This document shows, one piece after another, positions 9,600-17,056 of a DNA stretch of 64,000 bases. Made by a program: the position numbers and the translations under genes. The notes under the pieces were generated by a model that searched no databases, had not been told where the DNA came from, and was given only the letters and a program-made list of their open reading frames with translations. This DNA comes from Mucilaginibacter_A sp964244955 (lineage in GTDB: Bacteria; Bacteroidota; Bacteroidia; Sphingobacteriales; Sphingobacteriaceae): contig CAXTKQ010000004.1 in assembly GCA_964244955.1 (NCBI GenBank), forward strand, positions 1 through 64,000. Direction: 5' to 3'. Numbering within the stretch: the stretch's first letter is position 1; each line of letters opens with the position of its first letter.

Positions 9600-10259
9600 T
9601 TATTTAGTTCCGGCAGGTTTGGCTGGTGCTGCCACAATGGCTACACTACGGTTTTGCTGTCTGCCTTCTGGTGTTGCGTTTGAAGCTACCGGGTTGCTTG
9701 CCCCGAAAGATTTTACCGCAATGCTTTGATCTGCAATTGCCCCGTTTTTAACAAACCAGTTACGCACTGCCTCTGCACGTTCTGCACCCAATTGTTTGTT
9801 GTGGCTTGCAGTTCCGGTAGAATCGGTATGGCCATAAACCGTAATGTTGGCACCTTTGAAACGTTTGCTTAAAGAAGCTGCAATCATTTTTAACTGGGTT
9901 TGGGCACTGCTTTTAATCGTGCTTTTGTCTGTATCAAACAAAATATCTTCGCCTAAACCATAAATGCTATAATTGTTGTTGCCACGCACACTGATGCTTG
10001 TATCCGTGATTTCCTGATAGTTTGCTTTTGGCGAGTTAAAATCAATTTGACTGGAATCCGCCGGCGTTGTAGTTGCAACAGCTTTGTTAGAAGTAGCATC
10101 GGTACTGTTGCTTGCGGTAGAATCCTGATTGGTGCCTGTACCGGTTTTGTTGTTACAGCCTTTTAAGAAGAAGAATAATAAGCCAAGTAAGATAAGTAAT
10201 AACAACACCCAGATCCACCAGGAATTATTTTTTTTGGGTTGTACGTTTAATTCAGCCAT
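9600..10259 (-). CDS. OmpA-family peptidoglycan-binding protein with single membrane anchor (219 aa)
   Basis: Residues about 16-34 form one hydrophobic segment (WWIWVLLLLILLGLLFFFL) after a short cytoplasmic start. A Ser/Thr/Asn-rich linker and then an OmpA C-terminal domain follow from about residue 105. The domain contains ILFDTDKSTIKSSAQTQL, the motif VYGHTDSTGTASHNKQLGAERA and the end GRQQNRSVAIV, so the diaminopimelate-binding fold should be intact. It is likely an inner-membrane-anchored protein reaching the cell wall rather than a beta-barrel. It lies between DUF2382 genes, which points to an envelope-stress role. ATG start. Confidence 0.9.
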   Translation of the reverse strand: MAELNVQPKKNNSWWIWVLLLLILLGLLFFFLKGCNNKTGTGTNQDSTASNSTDATSNKAVATTTPADSSQIDFNSPKANYQEITDTSISVRGNNNYSIYGLGEDILFDTDKSTIKSSAQTQLKMIAASLSKRFKGANITVYGHTDSTGTASHNKQLGAERAEAVRNWFVKNGAIADQSIAVKSFGASNPVASNATPEGRQQNRSVAIVAAPAKPAGTK

Positions 10260-10293
10260 GATTAATAATTGTTTAGGTTAAAGATTTAAAAAA

Positions 10294-10327
10294 TAAAGCG
10301 CCAGCATAATTACTGGCTGGCGCTTTA
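10294..10327 (-). terminator. Rho-independent terminator after the DUF1269-like/DUF2382 gene
   Basis: Perfect 12-base stem (TAAAGCGCCAGC with GCTGGCGCTTTA) and a 10-base loop. On the minus strand it is followed by TTTTTT. It separates the gene ending at 10352 from the OmpA-like gene. Confidence 0.85.
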
Positions 10328-10351
10328 AACAAGCTTTTGCTTTTGTTAAGT

Positions 10352-11218
10352 TTATTTATAAAAACCGTCTTTATCTGTTCCGGTTGAAGTGCTTCCGCTA
10401 TTTAAGCCGGAAGAAACATTGCTGCTTTGATTGGTTATCGTAGCATCTTTGCTGGTCACATTTTCTGTGTCAACTTCAGTTTTGCGTACGGTGCCTTGTA
10501 CGGTTTCGCTGTTTTCCTGTACTTCTTTTTCTAATGAAACTTCGCCGGTTACATAAGCTTCTTTGCCTACAACCGGTACTTCTGCATGCTCTGTCATTTC
10601 GATAGTTGCATCTTTAAAATTAGCCAGGTCAGCTTCTGTTGCCGGGCGGCTAACGTTTGTACGTGCCACATGTACACGCTCAGAACGTAAACGTACGTTT
10701 TCTTGTACGGCTTGTTCTACAATCCTGCTGCGCAAACGCACACCGCCTGTTTCTACTTCGCGTTTTCCAACCTGCATTCTTTCTTCAATAATTTTGATAG
10801 AATCTGCATCGTTGGTATTTCTGGTTGTGCCAGTAGCAGCAGTGTTGCCGCTTCTGTACTGTTCTGCACGGTCGTCAACGTCAATTGCACCAAAATTGTC
10901 TAAAATACGGGCTGCTGATTCTGCTTCGTCGGCAGATTTAGCATGTACCGTAACGATTGAGCCTTTGCTGCCTACTTCGGTAAATTTGCTGGCATCGTCG
11001 CCTGTTCCAAATAAGTTGCTGAAAAAGCCACTTACACCGCTATGCGAATCGTCATCCTGGTCTGAATAGCCGGTTGAAGTAGTTGTTGAACTGTTTTCGG
11101 TTTGTGCGCGGGAGGAAATGTCAACATTTTCTCTGCTAAAACCATTGCTTACAAGGTGATTAACTGCTTCTTGAGCTTCACTTGTATAATCGAAAATTCC
11201 AATTACTGTTTGTGACAT
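10352..11218 (-). CDS. General-stress 17M-like N-terminal domain fused to DUF2382 (288 aa)
   Basis: The first 110 residues (TVIGIFDYTSEAQEAVNHL, then a Ser/Asp-rich insert and GSIVTVHAKSADEAESAARI) match the ferredoxin-like fold of the general-stress 17M/YflT and DUF1269-like group. Residues about 145-255 are DUF2382, close in sequence to the domain in the 8643-9569 protein (VGKREVETGGVRLRSRIV, VTGEVSLEKEVQENSETVQG). This fusion is a known architecture of stress proteins without known activity. It is 28 bases from the upstream DUF2382-only gene and probably co-transcribed with it; the terminator at 10294-10327 follows. ATG start. Confidence 0.88.
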   Translation of the reverse strand: MSQTVIGIFDYTSEAQEAVNHLVSNGFSRENVDISSRAQTENSSTTTSTGYSDQDDDSHSGVSGFFSNLFGTGDDASKFTEVGSKGSIVTVHAKSADEAESAARILDNFGAIDVDDRAEQYRSGNTAATGTTRNTNDADSIKIIEERMQVGKREVETGGVRLRSRIVEQAVQENVRLRSERVHVARTNVSRPATEADLANFKDATIEMTEHAEVPVVGKEAYVTGEVSLEKEVQENSETVQGTVRKTEVDTENVTSKDATITNQSSNVSSGLNSGSTSTGTDKDGFYK

Positions 11219-11246
11219 GATTACTGATTTTTAGTTTAATTAATTA

Positions 11247-11693
11247 TTATTGATTTGGTATAGTGTTATTTAAGTCCGTCCGGTATACTTCAACCTCTTC
11301 TTTACGAAGGGTTTCATTTACCGTGGTTGTAGAAACAATTTGTTTTTTGGTCAGATGAAGTTCTTCAACCACCATCAGCCGCTTTTCAACCACCAATACT
11401 TCTTTTACCACCGAAATTATGGTGGTATCGCCCTCGTACCGGATGGCTGGCGCAGTTTCTACATATTGGTTGACAGGTATGCGTTCAATTTCAACTTCGT
11501 CATGCATTACGGCTATATCCTGGCTTACTTCGTGAGAAACAACCCTTTTATGCAACTGTACCGTGCCGGTTTCAACTTGTTTTATTCCAATTTGCAAGCG
11601 TTCTTCTAAAATTGGGATTTTTGAAGTTGTCAATTCCTGCCCTTCCGCCTTTTGCTGATTGGCCTGATCGTCAAACTGGGTAATGCTGTTCAT
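11247..11693 (-). CDS. DUF2382 stand-alone protein (148 aa)
   Basis: Almost the whole protein is one DUF2382/YsnF domain (IPILEERLQIGIKQVETGTV, VVEKRLMVVEELHLTKKQIV, ending TLRKEEVEVYRTD). It is more divergent than the two other DUF2382 domains nearby. It is the first gene of the minus-strand stress block, so any promoter of the block should lie in the AT-rich spacer just upstream (11694-12101). ATG start. Confidence 0.85.
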   Translation of the reverse strand: MNSITQFDDQANQQKAEGQELTTSKIPILEERLQIGIKQVETGTVQLHKRVVSHEVSQDIAVMHDEVEIERIPVNQYVETAPAIRYEGDTTIISVVKEVLVVEKRLMVVEELHLTKKQIVSTTTVNETLRKEEVEVYRTDLNNTIPNQ

Positions 11694-12051
11694 GGTGATG
11701 TCTTTATTTTTTGAATTAGAAAAAATATATTTCCTAATTCACAATCACTTAAAGAAATACCAAAGAAATTTGTTTTATTTAATTAAGAAAGCACTAACCC
11801 TTTTTTTAAGATATTTATAAATTTTAGGAATAATTTTAACTTTTATACAGGTTTTAAGTTCAAAAAATTATCATTTTAAAATACCAATGCAAGTAATTTT
11901 TATTATTTTTTCAATAAAAAAAATAAAAGCCCAATCTTGTGTTGTCCGTTCTTTATCGGTTAATAATGCTGCCGCAACGGGTTTTTGCACTTGTAAAAAG
12001 CAAAAAAAACAATCAAAAAGGACAAAAAATAAAATTGTATAAGAAACAAAG
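11694..12051. other. AT-rich spacer without a recognisable gene
   Basis: Roughly 360 bases, strongly A+T-rich, between the start of the DUF2382 gene and a terminator hairpin. Short open frames on both strands have no convincing start or domain. It presumably contains the promoter of the stress block, but I see no box that I would call with confidence. Confidence 0.5.
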
Positions 12052-12076
12052 AAAGCGGACACAAAACCGCTTTTTT
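12052..12076. terminator. Hairpin terminator after the small secreted protein gene
   Basis: AAAGCGG and CCGCTTT form a 7-base stem around an 8-base loop. The T run is strongest on the plus strand (six T), but position just after the stop of the minus-strand gene at 12102 suggests it ends that gene. Confidence 0.6.
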
Positions 12077-12101
12077 ATTGATTTGCCGATTAAGATCAGG
12101 T

Positions 12102-12293
12102 TTACTGTTTTGGGTTTTTGTTCATTTTGTAACGCATGTCCGGCTTGCCAGCTTTTGTCATTGGTACTGGTTTCTGCTTAACCGATCTATTGCCTTTAAA
12201 CCTTTTATCGGGCGTGCCATCTTTTTTTGTTTGTGCAAAACTGAAGGTAAAGGCCATTAAGGCTACGGTCAGCAAGGTGAGGAATCTTTTCAT
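12102..12293 (-). CDS. Small secreted Lys-rich protein (63 aa)
   Basis: Signal peptide MKRFLTLLTVALMAFTFSFA with likely cleavage before QTKKDG, leaving about 43 residues rich in Lys, Asp and Pro (KKDGTPDKRFKGNRSV, GKPDMRYKMNKNPK). Small exported proteins of this type (QTKKDGTPDxRYK) are common in Sphingobacteriaceae and have no known function. The protein contains the same idea twice (GTPDKRFKGN and GKPDMRYKMN), an internal repeat. ATG start and a terminator downstream support a real gene. Confidence 0.75.
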   Translation of the reverse strand: MKRFLTLLTVALMAFTFSFAQTKKDGTPDKRFKGNRSVKQKPVPMTKAGKPDMRYKMNKNPKQ

Positions 12294-12373
12294 GGTTTTT
12301 TTAATTTTAAAGCAAGGTAAATATTTCTTACAGGAATGTATTGCCTTGATCCAATTTAAATGGCTTTCGCCGG

Positions 12374-12405
12374 GGCAATGCTTCTTTTACCACCATAAAA
12401 TCTGT
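12374..12405 (-). repeat. Dispersed element, TAAAAGAAGCAT class
   Basis: Exact core on the minus strand at 12378-12389, followed on the plus strand by CCACCATAAAAT. It lies in the spacer between the small secreted protein and the ATPase gene. Confidence 0.85.
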
Positions 12406-12510
12406 ATCAAAACGAAACAGCACGTGTATCGTTACCGAACACTTTGATCTTATAATTTTTTATAACCGCTTGAAAACCAGGTTTTCCTGTTTCTGGTATT
12501 GCATTGTCTG

Positions 12511-12518
12511 TACTTTTG
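12511..12518 (+). promoter_or_regulatory. Bacteroidota-type -7 box for the ATPase gene
   Basis: TACTTTTG matches TAnnTTTG exactly, about 50 bases before the ATG of the ABC ATPase. A TTTC-like -33 element lies about 17 bases upstream, which is slightly short of the usual spacing. Confidence 0.5.
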
Positions 12519-12567
12519 CCGGAAATAAGTTTTTCCAGAAATATTTATAAGCTGTAAACCAAGAAAA

Positions 12568-13227
12568 ATGATCGAACTAAAACATATTTATAAATGGGTT
12601 TCTACCGGTATAAACCGTACTTTTTTATTAAAAGATATTAACCTAACCATCAACGAAGGCGAATTTGTCTCGATCATGGGGCCGTCCGGTTCCGGGAAAT
12701 CAACTTTGCTGCACATTTTGGGGATGATTGACGAACCATCCGAAGGCGAATACCTGTTTATGGAGCAATCGGTTTTTAAGCTGAAGGAAAAGCAGCGTTC
12801 GGCCTTGTACAAACAGCACATCGGATTTGTGTTTCAGGCTTACCATCTGATTGATGAGCTGACGGTTTACGAAAACATCGAAACGCCACTGATTTACCAG
12901 GACATGAAATCTTCGGAACGAAAATCCATTGTAGCCGATATTTTGGACCGTTTTCAAATTGTCGGGAAAAAAGACCTGTTCCCCAACCAGCTTTCGGGCG
13001 GGCAACAGCAATTGGTGGGCATTGCGCGTGCTTTGGCCGCAAACCCAAAAGTGATTTTGGCCGATGAACCGACCGGAAACCTCAACTCGAAACAAGCCGA
13101 AGAAATTATGGAACTGTTTAAAACGCTGAACCAGCAAGGCGTAACGATTGTGCAGGTAACACATTCCGAAAAAAATGCGGCTTATGGTTCTCGCATTATC
13201 AATTTGCTGGATGGAAGGATTGAGTAA
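12568..13227 (+). CDS. LolD/MacB-type ABC transporter ATPase (219 aa)
   Basis: A complete nucleotide-binding subunit. The Walker A motif is GPSGSGKST (about residues 37-45), followed by a Q-loop (VFQAYHLI), the ABC signature LSGGQQQ, Walker B VILADEPTGNL and an H-loop histidine in VTHSEKN. Sequence and length fit the group that energises LolCE, MacB and FtsX-type permeases. No permease is fused or adjacent. The tandem permeases at 215-7769 and the TolC-like gene at 13435 are the likely partners, together a MacB-like tripartite pump, but no periplasmic adaptor gene is visible. An N run in the following spacer could hide sequence. ATG start. Confidence 0.93.
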   Translation: MIELKHIYKWVSTGINRTFLLKDINLTINEGEFVSIMGPSGSGKSTLLHILGMIDEPSEGEYLFMEQSVFKLKEKQRSALYKQHIGFVFQAYHLIDELTVYENIETPLIYQDMKSSERKSIVADILDRFQIVGKKDLFPNQLSGGQQQLVGIARALAANPKVILADEPTGNLNSKQAEEIMELFKTLNQQGVTIVQVTHSEKNAAYGSRIINLLDGRIE

Positions 13228-13434
13228 AGCGAGGAGCTTTCAGCAATCAGCTATCAGCAGTCAGCTTCTTGCAAAGCGGATAACTTATCAAACATAAAAT
13301 ATATAAAACTATGCAAAAGCTGAAGGCTGATAGCTGACAGTTGAAAAACTAACCCAACATAAAAGTAACCACNNNNNNNNNNCCACCATGCAGAGCTGAA
13401 AGCTGATTGCCGAAAGCTGAAAGCAAACACACTT
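13228..13434. repeat. Heptamer repeat tract with a contig join
   Basis: Several blocks of GCTTTCA GCAATCA GCTATCA GCAGTCA heptads and their reverse complement (GCTGAAG GCTGATA GCTGACA, then GCTGAAA GCTGATT GCCGAAA GCTGAAA GC) face each other around the N run at 13373-13382. The two orientations could pair as a large imperfect hairpin, which may be why the assembly broke here. Confidence 0.65.
13373..13382. other. Run of 10 N (contig join)
   Basis: Placeholder gap between the ABC ATPase and the TolC-like gene, inside inverted heptamer repeats. The true size cannot be judged, because no reading frame crosses it. Confidence 0.99.
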
Positions 13435-14871
13435 ATGATTTCCTTAAAAAAAACCCTCCTTTGCCTATGCTTCTTTTATGCCCTAAAAATTAGTGCGCAA
13501 AGTACAGACAGCAGCCGATTGACCTTGCAGCAATGCATCGAAATTGCAAGCCGGCAAAACCTGCAGGTGCAGCAAAGCGATTTGGCCGCGCAACGTGCCA
13601 ACATCAATTTGAGGCAGGCCAAAAGCAATTTGTTGCCCGCCATTTCCGGCAATGTTTTGCAGGGACTGAACCAGGGCCGCAGCATTGACCCGTTTACCAA
13701 CGCCTACTTAAACCAGCAAATCAATTACACCAATTACTCGCTTGGCGGAAACATTATTTTGTTCAATGGCTTTTTGTTGTGGAACACCATCAAACAAAAC
13801 CTGCTTGCTTTCGAGGCCAGCAAACTGGAGCTGCAGCAACAAAAAGACAACCTCACGCTAAACGTGATCCTCGCTTACCTGCAAATTTTAAACAACGGTG
13901 AACTGGTTAACCAGGCCCGGAACCAGGCTTTGGTATCGCAGGCACAAATCAAACGTTCGGAAATTTTGAATAAAGATGGCGCCATTGCACCTTATCAACT
14001 GGCGGATTTAAAAGGGCAACTGGCCAACGACAGCTTGTCCATCATCAACAACCAAAACAATTTGGAAAGCGCAAAAGTAACGCTGGCGCAGTACATGAAC
14101 GTGCCTTATCAAGCCAATCAAACTTATGCGCCTTTGACGGCCGAACAATTGGCTTCTTTTGGCAACAACAATCCCGAAAGTATTTATCAGGCGGCTTTAG
14201 AGCAGTTGGGCCTGGTCAAAGCATCGGTGCTGCGAACGAAAAGTGCGGCCAAAGGCGTGAGTGCGGCGCGCGGTTATCTGTACCCAACGCTTTCTTTTAA
14301 TGCCAGTGCCAATACCAATTATTCGAGCGCGGCCAGCCGTAGTATTTTTGTGGACAGTGTGCGCCAGCCAACCAATGATTATGTGAATTTGCAGAACGGT
14401 TCAAAATCCTACGTCATCACCAACCAAAGCGATTACCGGCAGGAAAAAATCAGTTACGGCAACCAGTTCAAAAACAATTACAGTTCTTCTTTTTCGGTTG
14501 GTTTGCAGGTTCCGATTTTTGCCAACCTTGCTGCACGGAACCGGATTTCACTGGCCAAATTAGATTTAAAAAACGCCGAACTGGTGGAGCAAACCACGCG
14601 CATCCAACTGAAACAATCGGTAGAACAGGCTTTTTTTAACACCATAGCTTCTTACAGCCGTTACCAAACTTTGCAGCACCAGGTTGTGGCTTACACCGAA
14701 TCTTTTAAAGCAACCGAAGTAAAATTTAATGCCGGCGTTGGCACAAGTGTAGATTATACCGTAGCGAAAAATAAATTAGATGCTGCCAATATCAACCTCA
14801 TTTCTGCGCGTTACGATTATATTTTACGGTTGAAAATATTGGATTATTATCAGGGGAAATTGAGTTGGTGA
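13435..14871 (+). CDS. TolC-family outer-membrane efflux protein (478 aa)
   Basis: Signal peptide at residues 1-21 (cleavage near KISAQ), then two outer-membrane efflux protein repeats. It shows the family features: LTLQQCIEIASRQNLQVQQS near the start, a long helical coiled-coil hairpin (about 90-240), strand segments of the beta barrel, and a second helical repeat ending VDYTVAKNKLDAANINLISARYDYILRLKILDYYQGK. Length is normal. It forms the outer-membrane duct of a tripartite exporter. Its position after the MacB/LolD-type ATPase suggests that pump as its partner. ATG start after a heptamer repeat block. Confidence 0.93.
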   Translation: MISLKKTLLCLCFFYALKISAQSTDSSRLTLQQCIEIASRQNLQVQQSDLAAQRANINLRQAKSNLLPAISGNVLQGLNQGRSIDPFTNAYLNQQINYTNYSLGGNIILFNGFLLWNTIKQNLLAFEASKLELQQQKDNLTLNVILAYLQILNNGELVNQARNQALVSQAQIKRSEILNKDGAIAPYQLADLKGQLANDSLSIINNQNNLESAKVTLAQYMNVPYQANQTYAPLTAEQLASFGNNNPESIYQAALEQLGLVKASVLRTKSAAKGVSAARGYLYPTLSFNASANTNYSSAASRSIFVDSVRQPTNDYVNLQNGSKSYVITNQSDYRQEKISYGNQFKNNYSSSFSVGLQVPIFANLAARNRISLAKLDLKNAELVEQTTRIQLKQSVEQAFFNTIASYSRYQTLQHQVVAYTESFKATEVKFNAGVGTSVDYTVAKNKLDAANINLISARYDYILRLKILDYYQGKLSW

Positions 14872-15020
14872 GAAGAAGCGATCAGCTTTCGGCAATCAGC
14901 TTTCAGCCAATGAAAAGCGTTCAGGATCGAAAAAATAAAATCGGTAACAGAAAGCTGCTTACTTTTTTTATTACTTTGCAATTGGCTGATTGCTGAAAGC
15001 TGACCGCTTACAGCATATCC
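14872..15020. repeat. Heptamer repeats in opposite orientations
   Basis: GATCAGC TTTCGGC AATCAGC TTTCAGC heptads after the TolC-like stop. A mirror block (GGCTGAT TGCTGAA AGCTGAC) before the next gene could pair with the first over a loop of about 80 bases. Confidence 0.6.
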
Positions 15021-15022
15021 AA

Positions 15023-15040
15023 CAAATGCTGTTTTTATAT
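15023..15040 (-). repeat. Dispersed element core, TAAAAACAGCAT class
   Basis: Core on the minus strand at 15026-15037, directly against the ATG of the lipoprotein gene at 15039, with only a short tail. Confidence 0.6.
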
Positions 15041-16001
15041 GCTTCGTTTTCGCTCTTTAATGTTGGTTTTGTTTTCTGTGTGCTGCTTTTCTTGCCAGCA
15101 AAAACAAAGTGCAAGCCAGTCTTCCGCATCTCCTGCAAAACCTGAAAGTGATTCGGCTTTAATTGCCCGGACTAAAACTTCTTTTAAAAGCGTCATCGGC
15201 ATTCCCTTTACCGAAGTTTACCGCTGTTTTGAGACTGGCGTTTCTTTTAACGCCCAAGGCTTTCAGCTTAAGCCTTCCTGGAAAATCAACTTTAAAGCGG
15301 ATACTTTGGTTGCTGTTTTTAGCCCGATAAAAAAGCGTTTTTATGATCTGCCTTTAAATTTAGACCATGATTCGCTTTTTACTTTTGCCGGTGCTTGGTT
15401 TAAGGCAAGGAAGATCAGCAAAGACAGTTTAAAATTTCAGGTTTTGGATGTGAACAACAAAATCATCAACTGGAAAAATTCCAATGTTTATGTTACTTTT
15501 TATGCGGAGGAATACCTCAAAAGACAACATTTCATCGTAGAAAAACTTCGCCAAACCACAAAAAAAGACACAGCTTATATCCAGAATTTAGCGAAACAAG
15601 CCAGCCTCGACCCAAAGAAAATATTTGCCGCACAAGAACCGGTTGTGTTAAAAAGCAAAAGCCCGAATGTTGTGGTTGCCAACGCCAAACTCAAAGCCAA
15701 AGATTTGGATAATTATTACGTGCCCGAAACCTTGTTTTACCCGGAATATGAAATAACCATCAACAAAGCTTATGCTGATTTTTACCACACTTTTGCCGTT
15801 CGTGTGGATGCGCAGGGGCAATTGCATTTTGTAGAACCGATGGAAAACATGCTGCCCGATGAACAGGAAAACACCATCAAAGTAATGAAAGGCATTATGG
15901 ACGGCTACCTGAAATTGTATTTAAACATTACGCCCGGCAAAACTTTAGGCATTCCGCACGATAGTTTGATTTTATTGGTGGTGAGGGGAAATCAAGGTTG
16001 A
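15039..16001 (+). CDS. Lipoprotein of unknown function (320 aa)
   Basis: An N-terminal lipoprotein signal: after a hydrophobic stretch, VCCFSCQQKQS supplies a lipobox-like FSC cysteine near residue 19, followed by a Ser/Ala/Gln-rich tether. The mature part shows no domain I recognise. It contains alternating strand-like segments (GFQLKPSWKINFKADTLVAV, NVYVTFYAEEYLKRQHF) and a helical middle. Met8 is an alternative start. The upstream spacer holds only repeats, so it probably has its own promoter or depends on read-through from the TolC-like gene. Likely a periplasm-facing membrane lipoprotein. Confidence 0.75.
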   Translation: MLRFRSLMLVLFSVCCFSCQQKQSASQSSASPAKPESDSALIARTKTSFKSVIGIPFTEVYRCFETGVSFNAQGFQLKPSWKINFKADTLVAVFSPIKKRFYDLPLNLDHDSLFTFAGAWFKARKISKDSLKFQVLDVNNKIINWKNSNVYVTFYAEEYLKRQHFIVEKLRQTTKKDTAYIQNLAKQASLDPKKIFAAQEPVVLKSKSPNVVVANAKLKAKDLDNYYVPETLFYPEYEITINKAYADFYHTFAVRVDAQGQLHFVEPMENMLPDEQENTIKVMKGIMDGYLKLYLNITPGKTLGIPHDSLILLVVRGNQG

Positions 16002-16032
16002 TGCTTCTTTTACCGGCATAAATTTGGTGTGT
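15998..16032 (-). repeat. Dispersed element overlapping a stop codon
   Basis: Full element on the minus strand with an exact core at 16001-16012. The A of its ATGC end is the last base of the TGA stop of the lipoprotein gene. The tail reads CGGCATAAATTTGGTG. It lies between two convergent genes. Confidence 0.9.
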
Positions 16033-16069
16033 TGGTGATGGCTTATAAGTTATAGTTTTAGCCGCAGCA

Positions 16070-16912
16070 CTACAAAAAATTCAAAATCAACTGGTTTACT
16101 TTGGCCGCTTTTTCGTGGTGCAGCCAATGCGTGGCGTCGTCAATATAAATCAATTTTCCTTTGGCACAAAGCATGTTGCTTTTGCCGGCCATTTGCGGAA
16201 GCAGGAATTTATCCTGCGTTCCCCACAAAATCAAGGTTGGAATTTGGATGCGTTTAAATGCGGGCCGACTGTATTTGTAAGCGCGGTACCAGTTGATCAT
16301 CGCCCGTACCGCTCCCGGTTGCCGCCAGGCGGATTTGTATTGCATTATTTCATGTCGGGTAAATGTATTTTGAAGTGCTGTGCCAATCATGCTCCTTTCC
16401 ATCAGCTTAAAGTTGAACCAACTGATCATCCATTCGGGCAAAAATGGGATTTGGAAAAAACCGGTGTACCAACTGCGCAACATTTGCCTGGCATTGCTTT
16501 TTAAAGTTTCGCGCATAATCCTCAAGTGCGGCATGTTCAGGACGATGAGTTTCTCGATCAGTTCGGGATGCTGGCCTGCCAGTTCCCAGGCAATTGCCCC
16601 GCCCCAATCATGCCCCACTAAAATTATTTTTTGGGTAGATAACTGTTTGATTAGCTCAACCATATCTGCAACCAGATTTTCGATGCGGTAAGTTTTTACG
16701 CCTTTTGGTTTGCTGCTGAGGTTGTAGCCGCGCTGGTCGGGCGCAACTACACGGAAACCTTTTGCCGCAAAAAACAGCAACTGCTTTTTCCAGCCCAACG
16801 AAAACTCGGGGAAACCATGCAAAAAAAGCATCACTTTTCCCTGCTGCGGGCCAGCGGTTGCTGCGTGTAAAGTAATCCCGTTTACGTTATAAAATTGGCT
16901 TGTGATTTCCAT
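16070..16912 (-). CDS. Alpha/beta hydrolase, epoxide hydrolase/haloalkane dehalogenase-like (280 aa)
   Basis: Typical alpha/beta-hydrolase fold with LFLHGFPEFSLGWKKQL (oxyanion-hole HGFPE), the acid-type nucleophile elbow VGHDWGGAIAW (Asp nucleophile) and VVAPDQRGYNLSSKP. The charge-relay acid lies in LWGTQDKFL and the catalytic His in DDATHWLHHE. An Asp nucleophile in GHDWGG places it with epoxide hydrolases and dehalogenases rather than esterases. The natural substrate cannot be told. No signal peptide, so probably cytoplasmic. It starts at an ATG close to an element of the TAAAAACAGCAT class. Confidence 0.9.
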   Translation of the reverse strand: MEITSQFYNVNGITLHAATAGPQQGKVMLFLHGFPEFSLGWKKQLLFFAAKGFRVVAPDQRGYNLSSKPKGVKTYRIENLVADMVELIKQLSTQKIILVGHDWGGAIAWELAGQHPELIEKLIVLNMPHLRIMRETLKSNARQMLRSWYTGFFQIPFLPEWMISWFNFKLMERSMIGTALQNTFTRHEIMQYKSAWRQPGAVRAMINWYRAYKYSRPAFKRIQIPTLILWGTQDKFLLPQMAGKSNMLCAKGKLIYIDDATHWLHHEKAAKVNQLILNFL

Positions 16913-16952
16913 ATCAAAAACAATTTTGTTTGATATAAATACTGCAAAAACA

Positions 16953-17047
16953 CATATGCTGTTTTTACAAGGATAAATTTTATAGTGTTAGTTAAAAACC
17001 AGGTTGGCATTTTATTTAGATTTTAGCATGATAAAAGAAGCATCGGC
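16953..17047. repeat. Inverted pair of dispersed elements
   Basis: Left arm is a TAAAAACAGCAT-class core on the minus strand (16956-16967). Right arm is an exact TAAAAGAAGCAT core on the plus strand (17032-17043, followed by CGGCC). The GCAT ends point outward and the AT-rich tails face each other. Confidence 0.85.
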
Positions 17048-17056
17048 CTAAACCCC

